A model generated the notes under the pieces. That model saw only the letters and a program-made list of their open reading frames with translations, had not been told where the DNA came from and did not search any database. Made by a program: the position numbers and the translations under genes. From Lachnospiraceae bacterium (GTDB taxonomy: Bacteria > Bacillota > Clostridia > Lachnospirales > Lachnospiraceae), in assembly GCA_021205225.1 (NCBI GenBank), contig JAJPXX010000133.1, positions 1 through 34,830 on the forward strand: a stretch of 34,830 nucleotides of DNA. The letters are read 5' to 3'. Each line of letters starts with the position of its first letter. Within the stretch, counting starts at the first letter, position 1. Positions 8,436 through 17,377 of the stretch are shown here, one piece after another.

Positions 8436-9176
8436 ATGATTCGTTTTATTTTGATTATTGCGTTTGTGACCTGCTTTCTGATCGCGTCTATTCCGATTTT
8501 TCTGGCGGAATGGCCGATCGGAAAGCGCTGGCCTTACGCGCGGGATATCAGTTCGCTGCGGATTGTTCAGTGGGCGCTGAAGGTCATTGCGTGGCTTGCC
8601 GGGACACGGCTCACCGTGCTCGGCGAGGAGCATGTGCCAAAGGACACGCCTGTCCTGTATATCTGCAACCACCGCAGCTACTTTGATATTATACTTACCT
8701 ACGCGCGCTGCCCTCGTCCGACGGGATACGTTGCAAAAAAGGAAATGCTGAAGATTCCTTTGCTATCCCGCTGGATGAAGTTCCTGCACTGTCAGTTTCT
8801 CGACCGGAGCGATCTGCGCGCCGGCCTGAAAATGATCCTGTCATGCGTAGAGCTTATAAAAGGCGGCGTCTCCATCACAATCTTTCCCGAAGGGACACGC
8901 GGCAAGGGCAGCAGTGAGCTGGAGATGCTGCCCTTCCACGAAGGCTCTTTTAAAGTAGCGGCCAAGTCCGGCTGTCCCATCATTCCGGTAGCGATCTGCG
9001 GCTCCTCCGCGATTTTTGAGGATCACAAGCCATATGTCCGCCGCCAGGACGTGACGATCGAATATGGTGCGCCCATCTACCCGGAGCAACTCTCCAGGGA
9101 AGACCAGAAAGCGCTGGGAAAATATACACAGGACGTTATCCGGGAAATGCTGTGCGGACTGCTCCAGGAAAGATAG
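8436..9176 (+). CDS. plsC: 1-acylglycerol-3-phosphate O-acyltransferase
   Basis: This membrane-associated enzyme makes phosphatidic acid by acylating lysophosphatidic acid. The N-terminus has a hydrophobic anchor (residues 1-24). The acyltransferase motif I is NHRSYFD, with H79 and D84 in HX4D arrangement. Motif III is FPEGTRGKG (F150 to G158) and motif IV is VPVAICGSS-like, here IIPVAICGS. Length, 246 residues, is normal. Only a weak GAGG precedes the start, as expected for a gene 12 bases behind malQ and probably translationally coupled. It ends 20 bases before the convergent pectinesterase gene, with no clear terminator between them. Confidence 0.93.
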   Translation: MIRFILIIAFVTCFLIASIPIFLAEWPIGKRWPYARDISSLRIVQWALKVIAWLAGTRLTVLGEEHVPKDTPVLYICNHRSYFDIILTYARCPRPTGYVAKKEMLKIPLLSRWMKFLHCQFLDRSDLRAGLKMILSCVELIKGGVSITIFPEGTRGKGSSELEMLPFHEGSFKVAAKSGCPIIPVAICGSSAIFEDHKPYVRRQDVTIEYGAPIYPEQLSREDQKALGKYTQDVIREMLCGLLQER

Positions 9177-9196
9177 TATAGATCCTGGATTGCTTT

Positions 9197-10195
9197 TTAC
9201 GGCACATCCCACCCGTCATCCCCGCACAGGACATTTTTTCTGGAGAAATACTGCTCCAGGCCGGGGTTTTTCAGCTGTCTGGAAAATGGGGCGCGCATTT
9301 TTGCCCCATGATTGCCGCTGGCGCCCGGCCCGATATTCCCATACTCGATATAGCTGCATGTCGCTTCTGCCTTCGGTTTGTCCCAGTTATTCCAGCCTGC
9401 CGGATAAATATGATCTCCCATCACGCAGCACAAAAAGGCGGTCTTTGCGTAATCTCTCCAGGGACGTCCGAGATAGGTATGGCAGCCCTGTACGCCTTCC
9501 CTGGCAGTCAGTCGGCAATGCCAGAATACCAAGCCATATTCCTGGCCTGCCGGAGTGCTTGCGGCTGTAATAAAAGCTTCTCTTTCTGTATGAATTTCAC
9601 AATCCTCAAAAAAAGCAGTGTTTGGTCCAAAAATAAAATCGATATCGCCGCAGATATAGCAGTCCTTAAAATAATTTCGAACGGGATGGTCTGCTACGGG
9701 AATCTCTGACTGCGTAAAGAACTCCGGAAGCATTGGGCGCAAATTCAGCGGAAAGTCCTTTACGTATCCCACAAAAAGCGTATCCTGATATCCCAGGAGA
9801 CGGCAATTGCGAATCACGGAACGGTCAGCCGCATTGTAGAGAGCCACAGCCTGCCCCGCGATCTCTCCGGGTCCGGCAGTATTTTCTATCGTGATATTTT
9901 CTACCGTAATATCGCTTCCCGCCAGCAGCAGCACTGCCGTATTGAATGTGCCATAGCCTCCCCCGCCGTCGGAACGCACCTTATATGCACCGTCTCCATA
10001 GCGGAGAATCGTCGTCATCGGATCCTCGCCCACAATTTCTATATTATTCTTCCGGACGTATACCTTTTCCTCATAAATCCCGGATTCCATCAGAATGCGA
10101 ATTTTCTCTTTATGCCTGTCGTCAATCGAAAGAACTGCCTCCTGTAAGGAGGAAAAGCTTCCGGCTCTGGTTTTTGATACATATATGGTTTCCAT
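9197..10195 (-). CDS. Pectin methylesterase, CE8, cytoplasmic form
   Basis: The enzyme would remove methyl esters from galacturonan, making it accessible to lyases. The 332-residue right-handed beta-helix protein has the CE8 set: GQAVALY (Q115), GYQDTL with Q137 and the acid D138, GDIDFIFG with the nucleophile D186, and LGRPW with R244. There is no signal peptide, unlike secreted plant-pathogen enzymes, so it probably acts in the cytoplasm on imported methylated oligogalacturonides. A segment at about residues 143-173 (DFPLNLRPMLPEFFTQSE) is an insert between catalytic strands. The start has AAGGGAT ten bases upstream. It follows the double sulfotransferase gene by 30 bases on the same strand, so the two are probably cotranscribed. 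No pectate lyase or transporter is in the window. Confidence 0.93.
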   Translation of the reverse strand: METIYVSKTRAGSFSSLQEAVLSIDDRHKEKIRILMESGIYEEKVYVRKNNIEIVGEDPMTTILRYGDGAYKVRSDGGGGYGTFNTAVLLLAGSDITVENITIENTAGPGEIAGQAVALYNAADRSVIRNCRLLGYQDTLFVGYVKDFPLNLRPMLPEFFTQSEIPVADHPVRNYFKDCYICGDIDFIFGPNTAFFEDCEIHTEREAFITAASTPAGQEYGLVFWHCRLTAREGVQGCHTYLGRPWRDYAKTAFLCCVMGDHIYPAGWNNWDKPKAEATCSYIEYGNIGPGASGNHGAKMRAPFSRQLKNPGLEQYFSRKNVLCGDDGWDVP

Positions 10196-10225
10196 GAAAG
10201 TCTGATCCCTTTCTTATACTCCAAA

Positions 10226-13200
10226 CTATGAAATCGTAAAGCCTCCCTCAATATTGTACAACTCGTCGTCATACATCACCTGTATCGTATAGGTATCCGC
10301 TTCCAGTTCACGAAGCGGAATCGGAATCTCATAGCGGTAGCTGTCCACGTCATCTGACTGGGATTCAATGTCCGTAATATCATACACATACGTATGCTCT
10401 GCCCCATTGAAGATAATCTGCGTATACATATGGTCGCTGCCCTCCATGTAAAGGACATCGCCGCGCAGGGTAAAGCTGACCGTATCGGCCAAGAGCGTCT
10501 CGTTATCCGTGATCCTCACGGCATCCTCCGCGTCCACTTCTACCGGCGTCCGCAGTGTTCCGCGGATGTAGTTATCCGGCAGTTCAAAGGCTCCGGCACA
10601 GTCGTTCATGGAGAAGGATATCGAATAACCGCGGTAGAACCGATGCGTAATCTTCCATGAATTCAAAATATCCCCGCTCTCGTAATCAATCTCATAGATT
10701 TCCCCGCGGTTCGTCGTATTCAGGTAAGTGGACAGGTACGCGTTTACGGAAAATACCCGGTTTGCGTCGCTGTCATAAAATGCGTTGGATGTAATGACTG
10801 AGTAAGCGGTCTCATAGTTTTTCAGCAGCGTCACAGTCATGTCTTCTGCGTTTACCGAATAAATCTTTACATAAGAGGCCTGTGTATAATCATAGGTAGA
10901 CACCTGGCGATACGCGGAATAATGGTTATCGAACAGCATGATTTCCACCGTGTCCGGGTTGCCGTCGAGGTCTTCCTCCAGGGCATAGGCCGCATGCTGC
11001 TGGTATTGCCACTGGAATTCCTCTGTGGCGGTCAGCACCTTGTCCTCGTATCCGGTACCTTCCCATACAGTCGGGTCAGCGAGGATCCACAGGATTTCAT
11101 CGGTTGACCAGTCAATCCGGATGACCGAATGCAGGTTCCGGCAGCTGATCAGAATGGAATCCGTTTCCTCGTCATAGGATACTGTATTGGTATGGCACCA
11201 GTCATCGCGGTCAATATAATCAAGTCCCGCAAAGAGCTCGTTCAGGTTGAGCGATTTTACAACCTCACCGGTCTCGCGGTCAATTTCCTGAATCATATTC
11301 TGCTCATAACCGTCGTTGGAATTCGTCAGAACGAGGAAGTTGCCGTCCGGCGTCATCTCCTGAAGGTCGTGGTGAACACCCTCCGGGAAATAATATACGT
11401 TGTAAACCCGCCCAAGGTAATCCATCTCCCAGAACTCACAGGAATTCGGCATGCTGGCATTCGGGTAAAGAACATTTTCCGCCTCAATCAGGAAATGCCC
11501 GTTTTCCAGCAGAAACAGCCCGTAATATTCCCACTCAACCGTACAATACCAGCGAATCTCACCAGTCTCGTCAAAAGCATAGGCATATGGTGCGGACAGG
11601 CCGGAGACCAGCATCAGCCCCATGGAGGATTCTGCCGTATATGTATCGACCTCTACCTCACTCTGAAAGGAAGACGGCAGCGCCTCGGTCGTGATGGTCA
11701 CGGTCTTTGCCGCAGTTACATTTCCATCCGCATCCAGCAGCTCCAGCACGACTTCGTTGTCATAAGCCGCATACAGTCCCAGCACCGGAATCATATGCAG
11801 CGTATCTGCATCGATCGTATCCGTGATGTCCTGTTCTTCCGTCTTACCCTTTACAGTCACACGCACTTCGCACGATTCATCTGTCTCAAATGCCACCACC
11901 GCGGTCAGCGGCGTATTCTGATAGGGGTTCAGGATCACCAGGGGATCGTCGAAGGTATAACCGTTTGCTTCTGCTTCCTCAGCAATCGCATCAGAGATAG
12001 CCTGCGTCTGCTCCGGCATGGTCAGCTCCGTTTCAATATCCGTCGCCGTTACGCCCGTAGCTTCTTCCTCCGACACCTCAGCCGACACATCGGCTGACAG
12101 CACTGTATAAGCGCGCCCGTCCACATCATAGAGCGCCTCCTGCGCGCCCTGGTCGTCCAGAGATTTTCTGGTATCTACATAGACATTCCAATAGGTACCG
12201 GTCGCGTATAAAGTGCCCTGGTTATAAAGATATATATAGTAGCGGTGTCCCGCCGTCACCGAATCAGCGGTGATCCACAGGCTGAATTCTTCTTCGTCTT
12301 CCGTGGTCTGTGCAGAAGACGCTTCAATTGCAAACCGGCAGATTCCGCCGGACTCATTGATCAGCACCAGAGAAGCATCCTCTCCTGTTTCCTGCCAGGA
12401 GCCGGAAATGCAGACGCGATCCGGAGCCTCGACGAGTTCAGAAAGTGTAAATCCTGTCGTCTCAGATACTACAGCCAGATATTCCGTAATATTTTCCACA
12501 TCGCTTCCCACTGTCTTGAAAGCTGCGTCTGATTCCGTGTCACTTTCCGGATTTTCTTCGCCATCCTTCCAGACCGCAATAAAGTCCGCAAGCGCAGCTG
12601 CCGCTCCATCTGCTGTCACCGTCAGTTCCTCTGCATCTGCCTGCGCAACGCTGCCCAGGCTGCCGTACCAGACGGCTTCTTCAGTGACGCTGTACGTGTT
12701 TTCCTCCGTGTAAAGAGCCGCGCGCATACTGCGGTAGGTCGAGGCAGGAATCGTCAGCTCATAGAGCAGTTCATCTCCCAAAACCAGATCTATGTAGGTA
12801 CACAGCACCCCCTGCGTGGACTGCGCCACAGTAAGATCATAAGTCTCCAGTTCCGTGCTGTAGCTGTTGCTGCCAGAGGTAACCCAATAAGTATCCTCCC
12901 CCAGATAATCCGCACCGGAAATATAGGAAGAATACCATGCTTCTCCCCGTTCTTCGCCGTAACTCCATACCTGCTCAATCGTCATGTTTTCTGTATCGAT
13001 ATGGTAGCGGACTGCCCGCGAATAAACGTCGTCTCCCGTGGTTCCCTCATCCTCCGCTCCGGCCTTCGTCCGATGCGTACCGTTATCAAAAAGCAAAATG
13101 TCGCCGTCCGGCAGGAATGTCGCATTGTGCTGGGCATACTGCCACTCAAAATCCCCCTCTTCATCGACCGGCGTGAAAAACAGATCCTCTGAGACACTGG

Positions 13201-14926
13201 TAAACCCGCTCGGATCGCCCAGAATCCATACCAGCTCCTTTTCCGTCTTATTGACCGCCAGCACAGCGTCCAGATGGCGGCAGGAAAGCAGAATCGTATC
13301 CGTCTCCTCATCGTAATCAATCGCATTGTTGTGGCACCAGTCATCCTCGGTCGCGTTGACGGAGCCACCGTCCCCCGGCTCAATCAGATCCGCTATATTC
13401 AGCTCATAGACCACTTCCCCGGTCTCCCGGTCGATCTCCACAATCCGGTCCTCCACCGACGAAAAGTCTTCCGTGCAGGAGCATACCAGAAGATTTCCAT
13501 TCGACAATTCCACAAAATCATGATGCTCGCCGCCCGGAATCAGGTAAATCGCGTAAAATTTCCCGCAGAGGTCAAACTCCACCAGCCCGGTCGAGTAGTA
13601 ATACCCGCTGATCACCTCCGCCGTGGAAGCCATCATTCGTCCGTTTGAGAGACGCTTCATTGAGAACGCAGACACATACTCCTCATCCATATACCAGCGG
13701 ATATCACCCGCGTTGTCATAGGCCACCACGCCGCTCGCTCCTTCTGAAGCACTCTGGATAAAGGCAAACGTCAGCTCATCCTCTGCCAGGATATCCAGCG
13801 CAGCTTCCTCACAGACTGTCACCTCCGCTTCCGTAAGCGAAGAATCCAGCGCCTCCGTCGTAATCTCCAGGGTCGAACTCGTCCCGTCGTCCAGCGTCAG
13901 CACCACCTCCGTCGTATCTCCCGCGTAGAGCCCGTAAATCGGCAGGATGTGCGTCGTCTCTGCGTCAAAAGTGACCGTAATATTATTTTCCCCATCTTTT
14001 CCGCAGACCATGACTTCCACTCCGGTTTCCTCCGAGGTAGTAAAAATCACCATCGCGGTCAGCGGCGAATTCTTATACGGATTCACCACTACAAACGGGG
14101 CTTCAAACGAATAGCCGCTCTGAGCCTCGGCGTACAGGGCGTCGTCAATTGCGCTCTGCTCTTCGAGATAATCCTCATAATCAATTTCCGTCCAGGAAAT
14201 CTCAGATGCGGATTCCGTCTCCGCTTCGGATTCCGCCGCGGTCTTATTTTCTGAAACCTCTTCAGATTCTGATTCGGATAATGTCTCAGTCGTCACTTCT
14301 ACATCATCGCCTGTGGCGGCCTCAGAAATCGTTTCGCTGTCGCTCTCTGCGGTTGTTTCGCCATTGTTCTTTGCAGCTGCTCCGTCACTGCCCTCCGTGG
14401 CCACCTGAATGGACTGCTCTTCCTCCTCAAAGGAACAGATCAGTGTGAGATTCTCTGCCGTCTCCGGAATTTCAAAACAAATCCACCCTTCATAGCTGCC
14501 AAAATTCAGATCTGTCCCCGGCAGGCGCGACATATCATAGTCTGAGATAAAGCTGTCGTCTATGCGCGAATAACTGTTTCCGTCCCCGTCTGTCAGGACA
14601 ACGTTATCCCAGGCAATCACCTCTGTACTGTCCACCTTTACAAAAGATAACTTCAGCAGGCAATACTCATATCCTTCCGCGGCACTCTGCTCCAGATCCG
14701 TTGTCTCTACACTGGAATATCCCAGTGAGACGCTCACCGTACTCAAAGAAGCGGTGCGCACGGAATCCTCCAGGCAGATCTGCCAGCCCGCCACTTCATA
14801 GACCGCGCTTTCCGTCTCATCAGCCGCGAGAATCACATTGCCCGGAGTCCGGACACTCATAACGCTCCATAAAACAATCATTCCGAACAAAAGCGCAGGT
14901 ACATTCCGTTTCTTTATCCGTATCAT
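10226..14926 (-). CDS. Secreted bimodular aryl-sulfate sulfotransferase
   Basis: Arylsulfotransferases (ASST) move a sulfate group from one phenolic sulfate to another phenol without PAPS, using a transient sulfohistidine. The 1566-residue protein has a signal peptide (about 1-35, ending ILAADE), a beta domain (36-175), an acidic Ser/Glu/Thr linker (180-255), then two ASST units about 715 residues apart. Each unit has an N-terminal beta domain containing NPYKNSPL (from 272) or NPYQNTPL (from 990), and a propeller. By position the equivalents of the E. coli catalytic residues are present twice: H468, H532, R550, H600 and H1185, H1245, R1263, H1311, with the last as the sulfated histidine. Cysteines lie next to them (C531/C549 and C1244/C1262). 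A further domain (about 760-960) separates the units. There is no LPXTG or transmembrane anchor. Start follows AGAGGAGG. Most bacterial ASSTs are single units of about 600 residues, so this is an internal tandem duplication. Confidence 0.9.
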   Translation of the reverse strand: MIRIKKRNVPALLFGMIVLWSVMSVRTPGNVILAADETESAVYEVAGWQICLEDSVRTASLSTVSVSLGYSSVETTDLEQSAAEGYEYCLLKLSFVKVDSTEVIAWDNVVLTDGDGNSYSRIDDSFISDYDMSRLPGTDLNFGSYEGWICFEIPETAENLTLICSFEEEEQSIQVATEGSDGAAAKNNGETTAESDSETISEAATGDDVEVTTETLSESESEEVSENKTAAESEAETESASEISWTEIDYEDYLEEQSAIDDALYAEAQSGYSFEAPFVVVNPYKNSPLTAMVIFTTSEETGVEVMVCGKDGENNITVTFDAETTHILPIYGLYAGDTTEVVLTLDDGTSSTLEITTEALDSSLTEAEVTVCEEAALDILAEDELTFAFIQSASEGASGVVAYDNAGDIRWYMDEEYVSAFSMKRLSNGRMMASTAEVISGYYYSTGLVEFDLCGKFYAIYLIPGGEHHDFVELSNGNLLVCSCTEDFSSVEDRIVEIDRETGEVVYELNIADLIEPGDGGSVNATEDDWCHNNAIDYDEETDTILLSCRHLDAVLAVNKTEKELVWILGDPSGFTSVSEDLFFTPVDEEGDFEWQYAQHNATFLPDGDILLFDNGTHRTKAGAEDEGTTGDDVYSRAVRYHIDTENMTIEQVWSYGEERGEAWYSSYISGADYLGEDTYWVTSGSNSYSTELETYDLTVAQSTQGVLCTYIDLVLGDELLYELTIPASTYRSMRAALYTEENTYSVTEEAVWYGSLGSVAQADAEELTVTADGAAAALADFIAVWKDGEENPESDTESDAAFKTVGSDVENITEYLAVVSETTGFTLSELVEAPDRVCISGSWQETGEDASLVLINESGGICRFAIEASSAQTTEDEEEFSLWITADSVTAGHRYYIYLYNQGTLYATGTYWNVYVDTRKSLDDQGAQEALYDVDGRAYTVLSADVSAEVSEEEATGVTATDIETELTMPEQTQAISDAIAEEAEANGYTFDDPLVILNPYQNTPLTAVVAFETDESCEVRVTVKGKTEEQDITDTIDADTLHMIPVLGLYAAYDNEVVLELLDADGNVTAAKTVTITTEALPSSFQSEVEVDTYTAESSMGLMLVSGLSAPYAYAFDETGEIRWYCTVEWEYYGLFLLENGHFLIEAENVLYPNASMPNSCEFWEMDYLGRVYNVYYFPEGVHHDLQEMTPDGNFLVLTNSNDGYEQNMIQEIDRETGEVVKSLNLNELFAGLDYIDRDDWCHTNTVSYDEETDSILISCRNLHSVIRIDWSTDEILWILADPTVWEGTGYEDKVLTATEEFQWQYQQHAAYALEEDLDGNPDTVEIMLFDNHYSAYRQVSTYDYTQASYVKIYSVNAEDMTVTLLKNYETAYSVITSNAFYDSDANRVFSVNAYLSTYLNTTNRGEIYEIDYESGDILNSWKITHRFYRGYSISFSMNDCAGAFELPDNYIRGTLRTPVEVDAEDAVRITDNETLLADTVSFTLRGDVLYMEGSDHMYTQIIFNGAEHTYVYDITDIESQSDDVDSYRYEIPIPLRELEADTYTIQVMYDDELYNIEGGFTIS

Positions 14927-14953
14927 ATATGGCGTCCTCCTCTTAACTTACTC

Positions 14954-14965
14954 TTTATCGATAAA
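14954..14965. promoter_or_regulatory. Palindrome just after the ASST transcription start
   Basis: TTTATCGATAAA is a perfect 12-base palindrome. With the promoter at 14978-15006, it sits at about +6 to +17 of the minus-strand transcript, a typical place for a repressor operator. No regulator gene lies beside it. Confidence 0.4.
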
Positions 14966-14977
14966 ATCTTTGGTCAA

Positions 14978-15006
14978 ATCGTACCACAGAACGCCTGTGC
15001 TTTCAA
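14978..15006 (-). promoter_or_regulatory. Sigma-A-type promoter for the ASST-pectinesterase pair
   Basis: On the minus strand TTGAAA (15001-15006) and TACGAT (14978-14983) are 17 bases apart, about 50 bases before the sulfotransferase start codon. Confidence 0.65.
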
Positions 15007-15096
15007 GTTTAACTTTTGCAAATGTGACAATTATTATTGAAATGTGTTGCAAGATAATGAACCGGCAAAATTTTCATATTGTCCGCAAAAATTCCA

Positions 15097-15125
15097 TTGT
15101 AAATTACACCCATAGGGAATATAAT
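15097..15125 (+). promoter_or_regulatory. Sigma-A-type promoter for the Rpn nuclease gene
   Basis: TTGTAA (15097-15102) and a perfect TATAAT (15120-15125) are 17 bases apart. The predicted transcript starts near 15132, about 90 bases before the preferred start codon at 15221. Confidence 0.75.
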
Positions 15126-15220
15126 ACAATTGCAAGCCAAAATACAAAAGCGATTATTCCAAAATACTTATGATAGCAAACTACATACCGACCAGAAAAA
15201 ATTCACAGAAAGGACAGGTT

Positions 15221-16066
15221 ATGGCTAATATTCAGCACGAAGATGCTATCATGAAAATGGGGATGGAATATTTTCGCGATACGCTATTAAAAATTCTGGA
15301 GATCAACTACGAATATGTCGATTCCGGCCCCACGGAACTGGTCTCACTCACAGTTGAAAAAAAATATCAGGATTTTACTTTTCTGACAACGAAGGGGTTT
15401 TACGTACATTTTGAGTTCCAGACAACCAGTGGCGGTTCTCCTGACTTGCGCAGGTTTCATGCCTATGAAGCAACTATGAGTTACAATACCGGAAAAATGG
15501 TTCGAACCTACGTACTTTACACCGGAAGTTACAAAAGAACTCATTTTGAATTAGACTGCGGAGAGTATACGTATAAAGTAATCCCGATCTACATGACAAA
15601 GTACAAAAGAGAAGATATTTTTGCAGTAGTTGAACGTAAAACCGCGCAAAAGGAAATACTGAATGAGGAAGACTTTGCAAATCTTGCCATGACGCCAGTA
15701 ATGTCTGGCAATACCGACAAAAAAGAAACTATACTGACCGCTCTTTCTTATATCAAAAATTATCAGTCAGAGACAGCAAACAGAGCTACTGCCATACTTT
15801 TTGCCTTTGCAGATAAATTTTTGAATATGGAAGAGCTTTCTGAAATAAAGGAGATGATCTATATGACACGCCTCGGACAGATGTTAGTGGATGATGGTAT
15901 TGAAAAAGGTATTGAAAAAGGTATTGAAAAAGGTAAGACGCAGGAAAACCTGGAGATGCGATCTCTTTTCCGACAGCTTCTTGAGAAGGGCCGAATTGAA
16001 GATTTAAAAAAAGCCACAGAGGACGAAGCCTATTGTCTGGAGTTAAAAAAAGAATTCAACATCTGA
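15221..16066 (+). CDS. Rpn family PD-(D/E)XK nuclease
   Basis: The 281-residue product belongs to the Rpn (recombination-promoting nuclease, formerly transposase_31-like) group. The PD-(D/E)XK core is visible as D51 in QDFTFLT and E65/Q67 in HFEFQTT, matching the D...ExQ catalytic pattern. The C-terminus has the tandem IEKG repeat typical of the family (about residues 225-238), followed by a helical tail. Members cut DNA and have been linked to recA-independent recombination and to phage defence; which applies here is unknown. Start ATG 15221 is chosen because AGAAAGGA lies seven bases upstream; the frame is open to 15170. The gene is visibly AT-richer than its neighbours, faces away from the sulfotransferase operon, and is followed by a terminator, all in keeping with acquisition by transfer. 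Confidence 0.88.
   Translation: MANIQHEDAIMKMGMEYFRDTLLKILEINYEYVDSGPTELVSLTVEKKYQDFTFLTTKGFYVHFEFQTTSGGSPDLRRFHAYEATMSYNTGKMVRTYVLYTGSYKRTHFELDCGEYTYKVIPIYMTKYKREDIFAVVERKTAQKEILNEEDFANLAMTPVMSGNTDKKETILTALSYIKNYQSETANRATAILFAFADKFLNMEELSEIKEMIYMTRLGQMLVDDGIEKGIEKGIEKGKTQENLEMRSLFRQLLEKGRIEDLKKATEDEAYCLELKKEFNI
15896..15931 (+). repeat. Three exact 12-base tandem repeats inside the Rpn gene
   Basis: GGTATTGAAAAA occurs three times in perfect tandem and encodes GIEK each time. Because the unit is a multiple of three, copy number can change without breaking the frame. Confidence 0.95.
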
Positions 16067-16085
16067 TATTGTTTCATTTTCACGG

Positions 16086-16125
16086 GCGGACGGGGCTTTT
16101 ATCCCCTGTCCGCTTTATTCTGTTT
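16086..16125 (+). terminator. Intrinsic terminator after the Rpn gene
   Basis: GCGGACGGGG pairs with CCCCTGTCCGC with one bulged T, around a loop CTTTTAT, and is followed by TTTATTCTGTTT. It lies about 20 bases after the stop codon. Confidence 0.75.
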
Positions 16126-16176
16126 CCTGACTGCCCGCACAGCCCGTTCAAACGCCAGCAGCGCAATCCCCTGCTC

Positions 16177-17352
16177 TCACCCGATGCTCTCCCGCATCAT
16201 GCGCAGCACATTCCCGCTTTTTATCTTGTCCAGCTGCCTCTGGGTAAGCCCCCGCCTGGATAGTTCTTCAAACAGAAGATGCATCTGTGTTGGATGTCCG
16301 ATCTCGAAGTTTCCTTCAATACCGTCAAAATCTGTGCCCAGGCCGACGCAGTCCTCGCCGCCAATCTTTATGAAATGCATCACATGATCGGCAAGAAGCT
16401 CTACGCGCGTCACCTGGCTGGTCAGATCCGGACTCAGAAAATCCGGGCTAAAATTCAAGCCGCTGACCCCGCCTTTCCGGGCAAGCGCGCGGATCATCTC
16501 ATCGGTCAGGTTCCTCTGGTGCGGCGAAATAGCACGGCAATTGGAATGCGTCGCGACAAATGATTTTTCTGAGAGCTTTGCCACATCCCAAAAGCCGCCG
16601 TCGGACAGGTGGGAAACATCAATCAGAATGCCGATGTCGTTCATTACCTCTACCGCTTCTTTTCCAAAGGAAGTCAGTCCGGTATTCATAATCACTGAAT
16701 CTTTGGAATTCGGTGAGCCAAAGCAATTGGCATAGTTCCATGTCAGGGCAATCGCACAGACCCCTTCTTCTTTCAGGGCAATCAGGCGCTCCATGTTGCC
16801 ATTGACCATCCGCCCATCCTCGATGGTGAGTACGGCGGACATCTTTCCGGCACGGAAATTTTCTTCAATCTCGCGGGCATTTCGGGCCATTGCAATGATA
16901 TCGGAATGCTCAGCCACTTCCCGGCGCAGATTTTGCGTGAGAATGTTCCACAGCTTTTCTTCAACATCTGCACCATATGAAACGCTTTCTGAGAAATCAG
17001 CACAATCTGACACCGTTGCTGTCTGCGGGTGGCAGACGTTTTGCTCCGATCGAAACGGAGAAGAAAGTCTCTCACAGGAGTACGCTTCCGCAACGACTTC
17101 TTTCACGTCAGGTTTCTCCCAGAAAGCTTCCCTTATCAGTTCCTCCCGCGGTGGGAAAAAAACTGCGAAGAACTGGCACATCTGCCCCGCCTCCCGCATC
17201 TGCCGCAGGCTCTGCATTCCTTTCCCATCATATAAGGTCTCATTCTCACATCTCACTGTGCGCAGCAGTGTATCACAGTGCATATCAATGTAGGCGCACG
17301 TTTGATCATTTATTTGATTATTTAATGTATTCTCTAATCTGTTCTCTTTCAT
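16177..17352 (-). CDS. Membrane dipeptidase, renal dipeptidase-like (M19)
   Basis: M19 enzymes are zinc metallohydrolases that cleave dipeptides, often with a D-residue at the C-terminal side. The binuclear metal site is visible: H25 and D27 in IDMHCDTLL, the bridging E178 in LTIEDG, H248 in IDVSHLSD and H269 in ATHSNCRA, with D341 in GLGTDFDG. There is no signal peptide, so the enzyme is probably cytoplasmic. The ATG at 17352 has AAGGA 11 bases upstream; the open frame continues into the preceding hydrolase gene and is not used. An extra hydrophilic stretch (about residues 92-132) between the metal-site strands is not obvious in the family. It is the last gene of the tatD-rsmA-hydrolase-dipeptidase run, 25 bases after the hydrolase. 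Confidence 0.93.
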   Translation of the reverse strand: MKENRLENTLNNQINDQTCAYIDMHCDTLLRTVRCENETLYDGKGMQSLRQMREAGQMCQFFAVFFPPREELIREAFWEKPDVKEVVAEAYSCERLSSPFRSEQNVCHPQTATVSDCADFSESVSYGADVEEKLWNILTQNLRREVAEHSDIIAMARNAREIEENFRAGKMSAVLTIEDGRMVNGNMERLIALKEEGVCAIALTWNYANCFGSPNSKDSVIMNTGLTSFGKEAVEVMNDIGILIDVSHLSDGGFWDVAKLSEKSFVATHSNCRAISPHQRNLTDEMIRALARKGGVSGLNFSPDFLSPDLTSQVTRVELLADHVMHFIKIGGEDCVGLGTDFDGIEGNFEIGHPTQMHLLFEELSRRGLTQRQLDKIKSGNVLRMMRESIG

Positions 17353-17377
17353 CAATTTTATCATCCTTAGTTCAGCT

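Noticed and set aside
11129..12097. Open frame of 322 codons on the plus strand
   Set aside because: It is the shadow of the second sulfotransferase unit, which has clear family motifs on the other strand.
15896..15931. A CRISPR-like or satellite repeat
   Set aside because: The 12-base repeats are contiguous, have no spacers, and encode the normal IEKG motif of Rpn proteins.
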